Assembly: GCA_963718695.1 (NCBI GenBank)
Contig: OY970371.1
Location: forward strand, 4,092,001-4,156,000
Reading direction: 5' to 3'
Source of the DNA: Manganitrophus sp963718695
GTDB lineage: Bacteria > Nitrospirota > Nitrospiria > SBBL01 > Manganitrophaceae
DNA: 64,000 bases
Shown: piece after piece, positions 47,981 to 57,039 of the stretch
Position numbering within the stretch: position 1 is the stretch's first letter
Layout: each line of letters begins with the position of its first letter
The notes under the pieces: model-generated
Database searches by the model: none
What the model was told of the DNA's origin: nothing
Seen by the model: the letters and a program-made list of their open reading frames with translations, nothing else
Made by a program: the position numbers and the translations under genes

Positions 47981-49741
47981 ATGGAAAATAAAACCAACAT
48001 TCGAAAGCGGGCGGAAGAGAAACTGAAGGAAATGAAAGACCCGCCACAAACGTTGTCCGTTCAAGAGACGCAACAGCTCATTCAGGAGCTTCAAGTTCAT
48101 CAAATCGAGATTGAAATGCAAAACGAGAATCTCCGAGCGAGTCAGTCTCAGCTGGAGGAGTCGCGCAGTCGATATGCCGATCTCTACGACTCGGCCCCGA
48201 TCGGCTATTGTAGCCTGGACCAGAATGGCCTGATTCTGGAGATTAATTTGAAAGGGGCGGAACAGCTCGGTATTGAAAGGACCCATCTGATTGGAAAGCC
48301 GCTGCTGATTTATATTGCAGAGGAAGACCGCTTCCGGTTCAGAGCGCTCCTGGGCGAGGCGATCAAGAATCAGTTAAAGCAGACGTGTGAGCTGAAAATA
48401 AATCGAAAGGGAGAGAATCCCTTTGATGTCTGGGTGGAATGGACCCTTGTGCAACAGACGGATGGCGGTCCTGTCTTACGGATGGCCCTCATCGACATTA
48501 CCGAGCGCAAGCGGTCGGAGAAAGAGCGAGAGGAACTTCTGGCCCGTGAACAACGGGCAAGACGAGAGGCGCAGGAGGCCAACCGGCTCAAAGATGAATT
48601 TTTAGCCATGGTCTCGCATGAATTGCGCACCCCGCTGAATGCCATCGCCGGATGGACCTATCTTCTGGAGATGGAGGAGCTGGATCCCCAGACACGAACG
48701 TCCGCGTTGAAGGCCATTGCAAGAAACACAAAAGCGCAAGAGCTCCTGATTAATGACCTTTTGGATTTTTCCCGTATTGTCGGGGGGAAACTATACCTGC
48801 AGACCCGCCCGGTGGATTTGATCCCGATTATTGAATCGGCCATTGAAACGCTTCGACAGGCCGCAGAGGTCAAGGGGATCGAATTGAGGGTGACGCTCGA
48901 TGCCTCCATTGGGCCCGTCCTGGCCGACCCGGACCGGCTGCAGCAGGTGGTCTGGAATCTGCTCTCCAATGCCATTAAATTCACCCCCGATGAGGGCTGC
49001 ATCGAGGTTTTTTTGGAGCGGGTCGATCCGTATATTCAGATTCGTGTCAAAGATACCGGAATCGGTATTCCCTCTGATTTTCTCCCGCATATTTTTGATG
49101 GTTTCCGTCAAGCCGAGGAGAGCAACACCCGATCTCACGGAGGGCTGGGGCTCGGTCTTGCCATTGTGCAATATCTCATCGAGCTGCACGGCGGGAGTGT
49201 CTTTGCCGAGAGCGGCGGACAAGAGGCGGGGGCGACACTGACGGTTCGGCTCCCGATCCGAGCGCTCCGGACAAAAGAGGAGTTCAGAGAGCCGGTTGGC
49301 GTCTCTGCTGAAGAGAGCGGATCATTCGGCCGCCTACCCGCGGTGTACGGCTTGCGGTTGCTTTTGGTCGATGATGAGGCGGATGCGCGCCAATTGCTGA
49401 CGATTATGCTGGAGAAATATTGGATCAACGTCACAACGGCGGCTTCGGTCGAGGAAGCGATGGAGATTATGAAACGGAAGCGGCCGGAAGCCCTGATCGG
49501 TGATCTGAAGATGCCGGGAGAAGACGGGTATGTCTTGATTGATCGGGTCAGAGGCTGGGAAAAGGAGCAAGGCCTCAAGGAAATCCCCGCGGTCGCCCTG
49601 ACCGCTTACGCCACTGGGGATAACCGCAGACGCGCCCTTTTGGCCGGTTTCCAAGCCTGCCTCTCCAAACCGGTCGAACCGATGAAGCTGGTGACCATCA
49701 TTGCGGAACTGATCCAACAATCGAAGAACGCGGCGTTATAG
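47981..49741 (+). CDS. Hybrid sensor histidine kinase with PAS and receiver domains
   Basis: The 586-residue soluble kinase has a coiled-coil start (about 25-60), a PAS domain (about 62-175), HisKA with the phosphorylatable His213 in MVSHELRTPLNAIAGWTYLL, a HATPase domain (about 320-425, with NLLSNAIKFTPDEG and DTGIGIPSDFLPHIFDGF) and a C-terminal receiver domain (about 455-580; acceptor aspartate in IGDLKMPGEDGY). No membrane segment is present, so it senses an intracellular cue. No response regulator gene adjoins it. The 218-base gap upstream holds no clear gene. Confidence 0.88.
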   Translation: MENKTNIRKRAEEKLKEMKDPPQTLSVQETQQLIQELQVHQIEIEMQNENLRASQSQLEESRSRYADLYDSAPIGYCSLDQNGLILEINLKGAEQLGIERTHLIGKPLLIYIAEEDRFRFRALLGEAIKNQLKQTCELKINRKGENPFDVWVEWTLVQQTDGGPVLRMALIDITERKRSEKEREELLAREQRARREAQEANRLKDEFLAMVSHELRTPLNAIAGWTYLLEMEELDPQTRTSALKAIARNTKAQELLINDLLDFSRIVGGKLYLQTRPVDLIPIIESAIETLRQAAEVKGIELRVTLDASIGPVLADPDRLQQVVWNLLSNAIKFTPDEGCIEVFLERVDPYIQIRVKDTGIGIPSDFLPHIFDGFRQAEESNTRSHGGLGLGLAIVQYLIELHGGSVFAESGGQEAGATLTVRLPIRALRTKEEFREPVGVSAEESGSFGRLPAVYGLRLLLVDDEADARQLLTIMLEKYWINVTTAASVEEAMEIMKRKRPEALIGDLKMPGEDGYVLIDRVRGWEKEQGLKEIPAVALTAYATGDNRRRALLAGFQACLSKPVEPMKLVTIIAELIQQSKNAAL

Positions 49742-49765
49742 AAATTCCGTGCGTCACGCTTTTCT

Positions 49766-50077
49766 CTAGGGCCGTAAAATCCGGTCAAGGAGGTTTTGGA
49801 CCGGACCGTCGCCGTTGAGGCCGTATGCCGCGGTCGGCTTTTCATTCTGATCGTATGCGACCAGCATCGGCTCTTCCTCTTTCCCCCCCACGATTAATTT
49901 CGCGCGGAGCCGCCCTTTTTTATCGATCAGCTCGAACGCTTCGGCTCGAACGCTTTTGGCCTGCGAAGGTTGGGCGAAGACCGGCCCGGTTGCAAGCCAT
50001 CGGGCCGACCCTCCGCCGATCCAGATTCCCGCGATAAAAACGATCAGTGCAAAAAGAATCGAACTTCTCCCTTTCAT
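49766..50077 (-). CDS. Small membrane-anchored hypothetical protein
   Basis: From the ATG at 50077 (GGAG 6 bases upstream) the 103-residue product has one N-terminal span (SILFALIVFIAGIWIGGG) and a periplasmic domain RAEAFELIDKKGRLRAKLIV then EPMLVAYDQNEKPTAAYGLN, a short beta-strand pattern repeated in some exported hypothetical proteins. It converges with the histidine kinase gene. Function unknown. Confidence 0.6.
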   Translation of the reverse strand: MKGRSSILFALIVFIAGIWIGGGSARWLATGPVFAQPSQAKSVRAEAFELIDKKGRLRAKLIVGGKEEEPMLVAYDQNEKPTAAYGLNGDGPVQNLLDRILRP

Positions 50078-50125
50078 TTCTTCTCCTTGTCGCTCAGTGA
50101 TGGTTACGAAAAAATTCAAAGAGGC

Positions 50126-50194
50126 AATCAGCCGTCAGCGACCAGCTTAAAGATGAAAGGCTGAAGGCTGAAAGCTGATCGCCGATGGCTGATT
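50126..50194. repeat. Imperfect palindrome with AATCAGCC arms
   Basis: AATCAGCCGTCAGCGACCAG (from 50126) pairs with the arm ending GATGGCTGATT at 50194; 19 of 23 positions match. The interior repeats GGCTGAA. No T-run follows, so it is an intergenic repeat rather than a terminator. Confidence 0.6.
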
Positions 50195-50259
50195 TAAATA
50201 AGAGGCAGGGGATCAGGGGGGTAGTGGACAGCTCCACGCGCGCGGCCGAACGGTGCAAT

Positions 50260-50532
50260 TTACTCTTTCAGAATCTCCTGAACGTCTCTTGCGTTTTTTA
50301 AAAGGCGGTCGATCTTCATCCGGGTTGCTTCGCTCGGCGCGGTTTTGCGCGCCTCCACAAGGTCGGCTTCTTCGGCTTCGGCGAGCGTGAGGAAGTAATT
50401 CTTTTCAAGCCGATTCAAGCGTTGCTGAACCACCTTGTCGAAAATATCGTGCCCCAAGGCATAATCAATCAAGGTCAGGTTGGCGTGCCGGAAGACGAAT
50501 CGTTCAAATTCCTCTTTTTGCTCCTGGGTCAT
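50260..50532 (-). CDS. Small helical hypothetical protein
   Basis: The 90-residue product (QKEEFERFVFRHANLTLIDY, LNRLEKNYFLTLAEAEEADL and a final helix to ILKE) is charged and entirely helical by appearance, possibly coiled-coil. It is divergent from the DUF1841-like gene, whose start lies 95 bases away. I do not recognise the family. Confidence 0.55.
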   Translation of the reverse strand: MTQEQKEEFERFVFRHANLTLIDYALGHDIFDKVVQQRLNRLEKNYFLTLAEAEEADLVEARKTAPSEATRMKIDRLLKNARDVQEILKE

Positions 50533-50626
50533 CGATTTCGCTTTGGTCTCACGGTTTGAGATCGACCTTGATCATCCCGATGAGACTCTGTTAAGATGCC
50601 TCTTTCATCTTTTGATGGAGTCAGGC

Positions 50627-51067
50627 ATGGATTATCTCTTTTCAAAGCAGGCCCTTTCGATCTATTTCAATGTTTGGGAGCGGATGAAGCGGGAGGAGGA
50701 GCTCTCCGGCGATTCCGAGCTGATCGCCGACGCCATGAGAGCGCATCCCGAGTTCGATCCCTGGTGGCCGCAGGGGGAATCGGCCTTCCACCCTCAGGAG
50801 ATCGACGGTTACGTGGTCAATCCGCTGATCCACACCGGCCTTCACGTTGCGGTGGAAAAACAGCTCTTCCAGCAAGATCCCGAAGAGGTCGAAGTGGTCT
50901 TTAAGGCGCTGCTCGAGAAGGGATTACCGCGCCACGAGGCGATTCATCGGATCGCCGGCCTCTGGGGCAATCTCTACTTCCTCTCGGTCCGCCGAGGCGG
51001 CCCGTTGGAGGAGACCGTCTATATCGAAGAGCTCAAGTTGTTGATGGAGCGGGCGGAGCATCCCTAA
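50627..51067 (+). CDS. DUF1841 family protein
   Basis: From the ATG at 50627 (GGAG 6 bases upstream) the 146-residue product has the DUF1841 features: NVWERMKREEELSGDSELIA, AMRAHPEFDPWWP and NPLIHTGLHVAVEKQLFQQD, then a helical end with HEAIHRIAGLWGNLYFLSVR. The conserved histidines of LIHTGLHVAV and RHEAIHRI suggest a metal site, but no activity is known. It converges with the TPR gene; stops overlap by four bases. Upstream in-frame starts add a non-family segment. Confidence 0.8.
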   Translation: MDYLFSKQALSIYFNVWERMKREEELSGDSELIADAMRAHPEFDPWWPQGESAFHPQEIDGYVVNPLIHTGLHVAVEKQLFQQDPEEVEVVFKALLEKGLPRHEAIHRIAGLWGNLYFLSVRRGGPLEETVYIEELKLLMERAEHP

Positions 51068-51411
51068 GCCGCCCCGGACGAAGCGTCGGGTGAAGCGAGT
51101 TTGCTCTTTACCCGGTTGAGCCGCGCCTTCATTTTTTCGGTCGGAATCATATCTCCCCGCACAGTTCCGACTTCGATCCCCTTTCGGTAGACCGCTTCGG
51201 CCTCTGCCAGATTTCCCATCTTCTCCAGACAGCGCCCCAAAATCTCATACGCCGCGGTGTAATCGGGTTTGATCTCGATGGCCCGCGCCATCGCCGAAGC
51301 CCCCTCCGCAAAGAGGCCCTCATCATAACAGGCCTGTCCCAGTCCGAAGTGGGTGATCTCACTGTTCGGGTCGAGTTCGACCAGCTTTCTCATCCGCTCC
51401 AGACGGGTCAC
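51064..51411 (-). CDS. Small TPR protein
   Basis: The 115-residue cytoplasmic product contains about two tetratricopeptide units (VELDPNSEITHFGLGQACYD and AIEIKPDYTAAYEILGRCLE with AEAVYRKGIEVG) flanked by a charged C-terminal helix. It is a probable interaction adaptor. It lies 25 bases after the DUF3386 gene end on the same strand, so they may be co-expressed. Confidence 0.8.
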   Translation of the reverse strand: MTRLERMRKLVELDPNSEITHFGLGQACYDEGLFAEGASAMARAIEIKPDYTAAYEILGRCLEKMGNLAEAEAVYRKGIEVGTVRGDMIPTEKMKARLNRVKSKLASPDASSGAA

Positions 51412-51435
51412 GGCAGGGCTCCTTGCCTCTTCGAA

Positions 51436-52113
51436 TTACATCAACTGGTGATTCTTAAACTCCAGGATCCGGACGATCGCCGTTCCTTTGTCGTTCGAGA
51501 TGATCCGGCGATACCCGGGGAGATAGAGCCCTTTGATCTCGGCCGGACGATCGGTGAACGCCTCCGCCTGCATTAGCTGCCCGTCGGGGGAGAAATAGAA
51601 GACAGTATATCGGGTGGTGAGATGTTTTCCGTCGGAGGTGGTCATCGCCTCTTCGACATTGATCGTGAAGCTCATCTTCCCCATGCTGCGGGAGATCTGC
51701 TGAATCCGGTCGTCTTTGATCCGGTAGCGGGAGTTCATTCCGTCGCCGTTGATGATGATCTGGCGGCCGAGGGGATGGTGGTCTTCCGGGGCGAGGGTCA
51801 AGGCGTATTTGCCGTCGGCCTCCTCGAAAGGACGGGAGGCGCGGTGAACCGCCATCATCCCGATCTGGTTTTGGGCCCATTTCAAAAGCGGCTCGTCGGC
51901 GCCGTCGACGGTGACCTCCGCCTCTTTGGGCGATTTGATCTTGACCTTCCCCTTATATTCCTTGCCGTTGTCATTGAGGACCAGATCGGCGGTGAAACCG
52001 GGGAACTCCTTCCCCCAGCGCGAGGTCTTCTCGTAGGCCCGCCGAAGTAATTCTTTTGCTGCGGGATCGTCTTGGGCGGTTGTTTCCGTTTGCGAACGTT
52101 GATAGAGCTCCAT
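51436..52113 (-). CDS. DUF3386 family protein
   Basis: The 225-residue product reads AAKELLRRAYEKTSRWGKEF and GFTADLVLNDNGKEYKGKVK, then GKHLTTRYTVFYFSPDGQLM and LPGYRRIISNDKGTAIVRIL, the DUF3386 pattern known from cyanobacteria and others. No signal peptide is present. Function unknown. GGGAGGG lies 6 bases before the ATG. Confidence 0.82.
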   Translation of the reverse strand: MELYQRSQTETTAQDDPAAKELLRRAYEKTSRWGKEFPGFTADLVLNDNGKEYKGKVKIKSPKEAEVTVDGADEPLLKWAQNQIGMMAVHRASRPFEEADGKYALTLAPEDHHPLGRQIIINGDGMNSRYRIKDDRIQQISRSMGKMSFTINVEEAMTTSDGKHLTTRYTVFYFSPDGQLMQAEAFTDRPAEIKGLYLPGYRRIISNDKGTAIVRILEFKNHQLM

Positions 52114-52318
52114 GTCAAACCCTCCCTCTCGTTTAAGTTAACCGGATTATAGCCAATTCGTTTCGAAGAAGACAAGGGGCGGGAGAGAAACTTCGCAAAA
52201 AAGGTCCACTTTTATGTGAGACGTTTCCACTTTTCTCAGGGAGGACCCCGGGGAATCACCCTTCTGCCTCGAAAAGCCGGTCCGGCCTTTGCAGCGCGTT
52301 CGGGAAACAGGACAGCCG

Positions 52319-53080
52319 ATGATTGACCGACCCTTTCGCTTCATCTCAAAATTTTTATATGTGCTCACCTTCCCGGCAATGATTGTCGCTTTTCCGGCCG
52401 CGGCGGCGATCGGTCCGATCGGCGAGGCGCCCGGGATCGTCCGGACCGTTCCGGGGGAAAATGAAAGCGAGGTTGCGCCGACCACCCCGATTATCGTGGA
52501 GTTTACAAAACAGATCGACCCGAGGACGGTGACGGCGAAGACCTTCCGTGTGGAAGGGGCCGAGGGGGTTGTCCACTACGATCCAGAGACAAAGTCGGCC
52601 ACCTGGAGTCCAACACGACCTCTGGAGCCGTGGAAGCAATACCAGGCCGCCGTCACCGGCGACGTCGCCGATCTGGAAGGCCACCATCTTCCCTTCTCCT
52701 ATCGTTGGACATTCACGACCCGATCGGCGGAAGAAACCCTTCTGAATATTCAGCAGACGACCCCGACGGACAATGCGACCCATGTTCCCGTGTCGGCGCT
52801 TATTTCGGTGACCTTTAACAAACCGATCGAGCCGACCAGTCTCAAACCCGATTCGATCGTTGTGGTTGATGAAGAGAAGCTGGAAGGAGTCATTGCGTAT
52901 GAGCCTGTGACCCAAACGGTCACCTTTTTGCCGAAATCGCCCCTGGCCTATGAAGAGCGGTACACCGTCATTCTGAAAGAGGGAATCGAAGATCGGGACG
53001 GCAATCCACTTCTAACGGCCGAGAGCTGGTCGTTTACGACGGAAGGGCCGCCGATGCCGCTCAGCCAAATTCATCCTTAG
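52319..53080 (+). CDS. Exported protein with two SbsA Ig-like (Big_5) domains
   Basis: The 253-residue product begins with a hydrophobic signal segment (FLYVLTFPAMIVAFPAAA) and contains two Big_5-type repeats: GIVRTVPGENESEVAPTTPI to YRWTFTT and QTTPTDNATHVPVSALISVT to ESWSFTT, each ending with the characteristic W-T/S-F-T-T. It is likely periplasmic or surface-associated and may be an adhesion or envelope protein. The start at 52319 with AGGA upstream is preferred over 52289. Confidence 0.8.
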   Translation: MIDRPFRFISKFLYVLTFPAMIVAFPAAAAIGPIGEAPGIVRTVPGENESEVAPTTPIIVEFTKQIDPRTVTAKTFRVEGAEGVVHYDPETKSATWSPTRPLEPWKQYQAAVTGDVADLEGHHLPFSYRWTFTTRSAEETLLNIQQTTPTDNATHVPVSALISVTFNKPIEPTSLKPDSIVVVDEEKLEGVIAYEPVTQTVTFLPKSPLAYEERYTVILKEGIEDRDGNPLLTAESWSFTTEGPPMPLSQIHP

Positions 53081-53122
53081 CAAGATAAACCAAAAATCTT
53101 TTGATCAGACAGGAGATGAGAC

Positions 53123-53449
53123 ATGGAAAATTTCGTTCGGATAAAAGGGGGAGGCCTTTTCCTGGCGGGGCTTCTCTTGATGTCGGTTTTATCGACCGGC
53201 TGCGCCGGGAAGCAGAAGGGGGACGATTTCTATCCGGTGGAGGCGGCACGGCGCGCCGAGGTATCGGCCGACGCCGCTTCGTATGGCCATCCCTTCCGGT
53301 TGGTCGCATTCGTCCTTCATCCGGTCGGGGTGCTGCTCGACTATGTGATCGTTCGCCCGATCTACTATGTCGCCTCGGTTGCGCCGAGCCTCTTCGGCTA
53401 CACCGCCGAAGATGAAGCGGCGTTCGAAAAGCAGCGGAAGAGGTATTAG
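53123..53449 (+). CDS. Small lipoprotein
   Basis: The 108-residue product has a lipoprotein signal (LFLAGLLLMSVLSTGC, Cys27) and a second hydrophobic segment (HPFRLVAFVLHPVGVLLDYVIV), ending in a charged helix. CAGGAGATG precedes the ATG. It probably sits in a membrane; the family is a conserved unknown. It converges with the operon ending at 53451 with only one base between stop codons. Confidence 0.7.
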   Translation: MENFVRIKGGGLFLAGLLLMSVLSTGCAGKQKGDDFYPVEAARRAEVSADAASYGHPFRLVAFVLHPVGVLLDYVIVRPIYYVASVAPSLFGYTAEDEAAFEKQRKRY

Positions 53450-53450
53450 C

Positions 53451-53807
53451 CTACGTCGTCACCACATCCTGCAGATCCCCCAGAAGCAGAAACGGCTCTC
53501 CCCACTGGGTCGGGTCGGTCAGGCTCCAGGAGCTTTCCGGGTCGGGTTTGAATCGAAGGCCGCAGTTGCCGGCGCTGTGGAGGAGATAGGCGACGCCGCT
53601 GCCGGAGTCTTCGACCGGCTGGATGAACGCCTCGGCGGCCGGCGCTTCCCCCCGGTCGGTCCATCCGGTCACCTGATACCACCGGCCGTTTGGATCGTGA
53701 TCGTAAAGGCGGACCTGAACCACTTTCTTGGCGGGGCCGATTTCGCGAAACCGCATCATGTCGGCGGGCCGGCAGTTTGGATTCTCTTCGATCTCTTCGA
53801 GGATCAT
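53451..53807 (-). CDS. Hypothetical protein at the end of the amgK-murU operon
   Basis: The 118-residue product begins MILEEIEENPNCRPADMMRF and contains LYDHDPNGRWYQVTGWTDRG and SWSLTDPTQWGEPFLLLGDL. It is soluble and unrecognised. Its ATG overlaps the TGA of the preceding murU gene by one base (TGATG), so it should be translated with it; a role linked to peptidoglycan recycling or to nucleotide-sugar handling is only inference from position. Confidence 0.6.
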   Translation of the reverse strand: MILEEIEENPNCRPADMMRFREIGPAKKVVQVRLYDHDPNGRWYQVTGWTDRGEAPAAEAFIQPVEDSGSGVAYLLHSAGNCGLRFKPDPESSWSLTDPTQWGEPFLLLGDLQDVVTT

Positions 53808-54554
53808 CAGACCGCCGTTTCGGAGCGGATGTGGCTGAGCCGAACCTTTCCTTGTTTGAGATCGCGGTCGGCTTTTTTGTAGCGGTCGATCTCTCCGATA
53901 TCGTTCCAGTAGCCCCGCGTGACATACCCAAAGAGCTTCTCGTTCTGGCGGAGCATCTCCACATAGGCATCGGTGATCGAGTAGAAGGTCCGAGCGGGGA
54001 CGTAATCCATCACGTGCGGCTCCATCACATGAACACCGGTGAACATCATCCGCCGCGCCTTCTCGCCGCTCCACGGCATCTTTCCGAGAATATTCCGGAT
54101 CTGGTCTTTGGGATCGACTTCGATCGCTCCGAAGCGGTCCACTTCCGGATCTTCCCGCAGGACCAATGTTGCGGCCGCTTTCTTTCGGTGATGGAACTCG
54201 ACCAATTTATCAAGGTTCAGATCGATGAGGATATCGGCGTTGATGACGAGGAAGGTTCCCCGCGCGATTGCCGTCTGAATGTTCTTAATTCCTCCGCCGG
54301 TCCCCAAAATCTGCGACTCCTCGGAGTAGGTGATGTTCATCCCGAGACGGAGACCGTTTCCGACCTCTTTGATAATTTTATCTCCGAGGTAATGAACGTT
54401 GATAAAGACGTTCTGTAATTCCGTATTTCTTGAGAAGCAGGAGATTGTAGTAGATCAGGGGGCGCGGTCCGACCGGTAGCAGCGGTTTCGGGAGGTCATT
54501 GGTCAGGGGGCGAAGCCGCGTTCCATATCCCGCGGCCAAAATCATTGCTTTCAT
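53807..54554 (-). pseudogene. murU: MurU-like MurNAc-1-phosphate uridylyltransferase with one-base frameshift
   Basis: From the ATG at 54554 the first frame reads MKAMILAAGYGTRLRPLTND, the sugar-nucleotidyltransferase signature, up to NLLLLKKYGITE. One extra base near 54410 then shifts the frame; correcting it continues VFINVHYLGDKIIKEVGNGL and RLGMNITYSEESQILGTGGG, then FLVINADILIDLNLDKLVEF to the TGA at 53807. The total is the expected length (about 248 residues), and the start overlaps the amgK stop (TAATG), so this is one gene. In Pseudomonas, MurU turns MurNAc-1-phosphate from AmgK into UDP-MurNAc. Whether the frameshift is real or a sequencing error cannot be told here. Confidence 0.85.
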
Positions 54555-55642
54555 TACCGTTGCAACTCCTCTACGTATTCGGCCAGAAGGGCGTGCAGCG
54601 GGGCCAAGCGCCGGTGTTTCTCAAGGTTCCGCTTCACCTTCCGCAGCGTCGCCGGGACGTATTGGAGAAACCGCGGGTTCTTTTTTACCTGGTCGATGTA
54701 GACGAACCGACCGGCCGCTTTTAAGTTTCGCTGGATGCTGACCAGATCAAAATACTCCCGGAACATCTCCGGCGGCACCCGCTCTCCCGAACGGGCCTCT
54801 CTTTGCCGAAGGTAATAGGCGATCAGGTCGTCGATCACCGGTTCCGGAAGATCGATATACGAGTCGCGCAGCAGCGAGGCGAGGTCATACTGCGGCGGGC
54901 CCATCAGCGCATCTTGAAAGTCGATCACGCGGACCGCGAACCCCGCGGGGTCGGACTGGATCATTAAATTCCGGCTGTGGTAATCGCGATGCGTGAAGAC
55001 CTGCGGCAAGGAGGCGAGCCGGAGGGCGATGTCGGAAAAGTGGGCCCGGATCGCGTCGCGCTGCTTTGGGGGAATCGGCGTCCCGTTTCGGGCTTCGATG
55101 CCGTATTCGATAAAGTGATCGAACTCCCAGACAAAGAGCGCCGGGTCGAACGCGCGATGGTGCGCAATGCAGCCGTTGGAAGGGGCGGCCGTCGCCTCCA
55201 TCTGGATCGTCAGGAGGGTGTCGATTGCTTTTTGATAATATTCCTTCAAGACCGCGTCGTTGCCGGCCGCCTTCTCCTGAATTTCCTGGGCGAGGGTGAT
55301 GTCGCCGAGATCTTCCAGGAGCATCCAGCCGCGCGCCGCATCGTAGAAGAGGATCTCCGGGACCGCCACCTTACAGGCGCGGAGGTGTCGCTGAATATTG
55401 ATGAAAGGGAGTTCGGAAATCTCAGTCGGCGCGCCGCTGACCGCCTCTTCGGAGGCCTTGAAGCCCTCCGGCGCCGCCATGACCATGAGAATAAGAGATT
55501 GGGCCGATCCCTTTTCCTTCCACGAAATCCGATGATAGGACCGGTTGGAGGCGTCCCCGGCAAGACTGTTTATTTCTATTTTTTCCGCCGAAAGACCGAG
55601 CGTGCCGTTTAAGATTTTCCGGAGGTGTTCTGAATCAACCAT
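54554..55642 (-). CDS. amgK: AmgK-like anomeric MurNAc/GlcNAc kinase (APH family)
   Basis: The 362-residue aminoglycoside-phosphotransferase-fold kinase has GDASNRSYHRI near the ATP loop, WMLLEDLGDITLA, the catalytic motif FTHRDYHSRNLMI (H-x-D-x4-N) and the metal-binding VIDFQDALMGP. With murU coupled directly downstream, it is most likely the kinase that phosphorylates MurNAc at carbon 1 for the UDP-MurNAc salvage route that bypasses de novo synthesis, a known cause of fosfomycin tolerance in Pseudomonas. A promoter lies 22-50 bases upstream. Confidence 0.85.
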   Translation of the reverse strand: MVDSEHLRKILNGTLGLSAEKIEINSLAGDASNRSYHRISWKEKGSAQSLILMVMAAPEGFKASEEAVSGAPTEISELPFINIQRHLRACKVAVPEILFYDAARGWMLLEDLGDITLAQEIQEKAAGNDAVLKEYYQKAIDTLLTIQMEATAAPSNGCIAHHRAFDPALFVWEFDHFIEYGIEARNGTPIPPKQRDAIRAHFSDIALRLASLPQVFTHRDYHSRNLMIQSDPAGFAVRVIDFQDALMGPPQYDLASLLRDSYIDLPEPVIDDLIAYYLRQREARSGERVPPEMFREYFDLVSIQRNLKAAGRFVYIDQVKKNPRFLQYVPATLRKVKRNLEKHRRLAPLHALLAEYVEELQR

Positions 55643-55663
55643 GGATATCCCAAAACCGATGCT

Positions 55664-55692
55664 ATTCTGACATTAATTCTTTTCCCTGTCAA
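55664..55692 (-). promoter_or_regulatory. Promoter of amgK-murU operon
   Basis: Minus-strand perfect TTGACA (55692-55687) and CAGAAT (55669-55664) with a 17-base spacer, ending 21 bases before the start codon. Confidence 0.6.
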
Positions 55693-55851
55693 TTCGGTAG
55701 AGGAGACCACTAGGGAGATCCGAGATTCGGCCCGTTATTCCATTTCCTGCATCCGCTGACGATGAGACGACAGGTGCGCAGGGGATCTATTTTCATCTTG
55801 AAAACCGAAGAGGCTTATGGAATAATCCCCGAGAAAATCAGCTTGGGTTTT

Positions 55852-56067
55852 ATGAGGATGACTCCGCAGCGAAGAAAACTCGTTTTGACCCTGTTCACGA
55901 CGGCCTGCGTCTTCGGTTTAATGGTGGCGATTTTCCTCGGCTACCAGCTTTTTCAAAGTCGCATGAAGATCTTCTGGCTCTTCAGCGCTTATATCTCGGC
56001 CCTGACCGGCGTCGTCATTTTTTTCGGGATCCGATTGATCGGGGGCGGCGCCGCCAAGGGTGAATGA
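55852..56067 (+). CDS. Small two-span membrane protein
   Basis: The frame contains LTLFTTACVFGLMVAIFLGY and WLFSAYISALTGVVIFFGIR, two membrane spans in a 71-residue product from the ATG at 55852 (MRMTPQRRKL). The ATG at 55858 and a much longer upstream frame from 55762 are alternatives; none has a strong ribosome binding site. It lies upstream of the Dpp-type permease. I do not recognise it. Confidence 0.5.
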   Translation: MRMTPQRRKLVLTLFTTACVFGLMVAIFLGYQLFQSRMKIFWLFSAYISALTGVVIFFGIRLIGGGAAKGE

Positions 56068-56118
56068 TCGGCCGCCTCATCGGCGGCCGATCGGCGGATC
56101 GACTTTTCAAGGGAGGCG

Positions 56119-57039
56119 ATGACCCGCTTTCTCATTCGTCGGCTCCTCTGGTCGGGGCCGGTTCTTCTCGGCGTGTTGACGTCGGTTTTCTTCCTGATCC
56201 ATCTCATCCCGGGGGATCCGATCGATGTGATGCTCGGAGAGCGGGCGGCCGAGGCCGACCGGGCCGCCCTGCGAGCGGCGCTTCACCTCGACGATCCGAT
56301 CCTGACCCAGTACGGGCGATTTCTCGCCGGGGTCGCCCGGGGCGATTTAGGCCGATCGCTTGTCTCTCAGCGGCCGGTCGCCGCTCTGATCCTGGCGCGC
56401 TACCCGGCCACCCTTCAGCTGGCCGCCGCCGCCCTGCTCGTCTCTCTTCTCATCGCGCTGCCGCTCGGCCTCCTCTCCGCCGTTCGCCCCCGCTCGATGT
56501 TCGACGCCGGGGGGCTTCTGTTCTCCCTCTTCGGTGTCTCGATGCCGACCTTTTGGCTCGGTCCTCTCCTCATCATTCTTTTCTCGCTGAAGCTCGATTG
56601 GCTTCCGGTCTCCGGCCGACACGGGATCGCTTCATTGATTCTCCCGGCCCTGACGCTGGGCCTCGGCATGTCGGCGATCCTCGTTCGGATGACCCGCTCC
56701 TCGTTATTGGAGATCTTCCCGAAAGAGTTTGTCCTGACCGCGCGGGCGAAGGGGCTCCCGGAGCGGCGGGTGGTTTTAAGGCATGCCCTTCGAAACGCGC
56801 TGATCCCGCTGCTCACGGTGGTGGGGCTTCAGATCGGAGCGCTGCTGACCGGGTCGATCATCACCGAGACGATCTTCTCCTGGCCCGGCCTGGGACGGCT
56901 CACGATCCAGGCGATCCAAGGCCGGGATTACCCGCTCGTCCAAGGCTGCATCCTTGCCATCGCATTAACGTACCTTTTGGTGAACTTGCTGATCGATCTC
57001 CTCTATGCGGCGGTGGACCCGAGGGTGCAGTATCAATGA
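56119..57039 (+). CDS. Peptide/nickel ABC transporter permease, DppB-type
   Basis: The 306-residue permease has the DppB layout: first span RRLLWSGPVLLGVLTSVFFL with IHLIPGDPIDVMLG, then five more spans, the EAA loop EFVLTARAKGLPERRVVLRH and the ending DLLYAAVDPRVQYQ. GGGAGG lies 4 bases upstream of the ATG. It imports oligopeptides or nickel chelates together with the next permease. No binding protein or ATPase gene is within the window, so it is an incomplete locus or works with subunits elsewhere. Confidence 0.9.
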   Translation: MTRFLIRRLLWSGPVLLGVLTSVFFLIHLIPGDPIDVMLGERAAEADRAALRAALHLDDPILTQYGRFLAGVARGDLGRSLVSQRPVAALILARYPATLQLAAAALLVSLLIALPLGLLSAVRPRSMFDAGGLLFSLFGVSMPTFWLGPLLIILFSLKLDWLPVSGRHGIASLILPALTLGLGMSAILVRMTRSSLLEIFPKEFVLTARAKGLPERRVVLRHALRNALIPLLTVVGLQIGALLTGSIITETIFSWPGLGRLTIQAIQGRDYPLVQGCILAIALTYLLVNLLIDLLYAAVDPRVQYQ

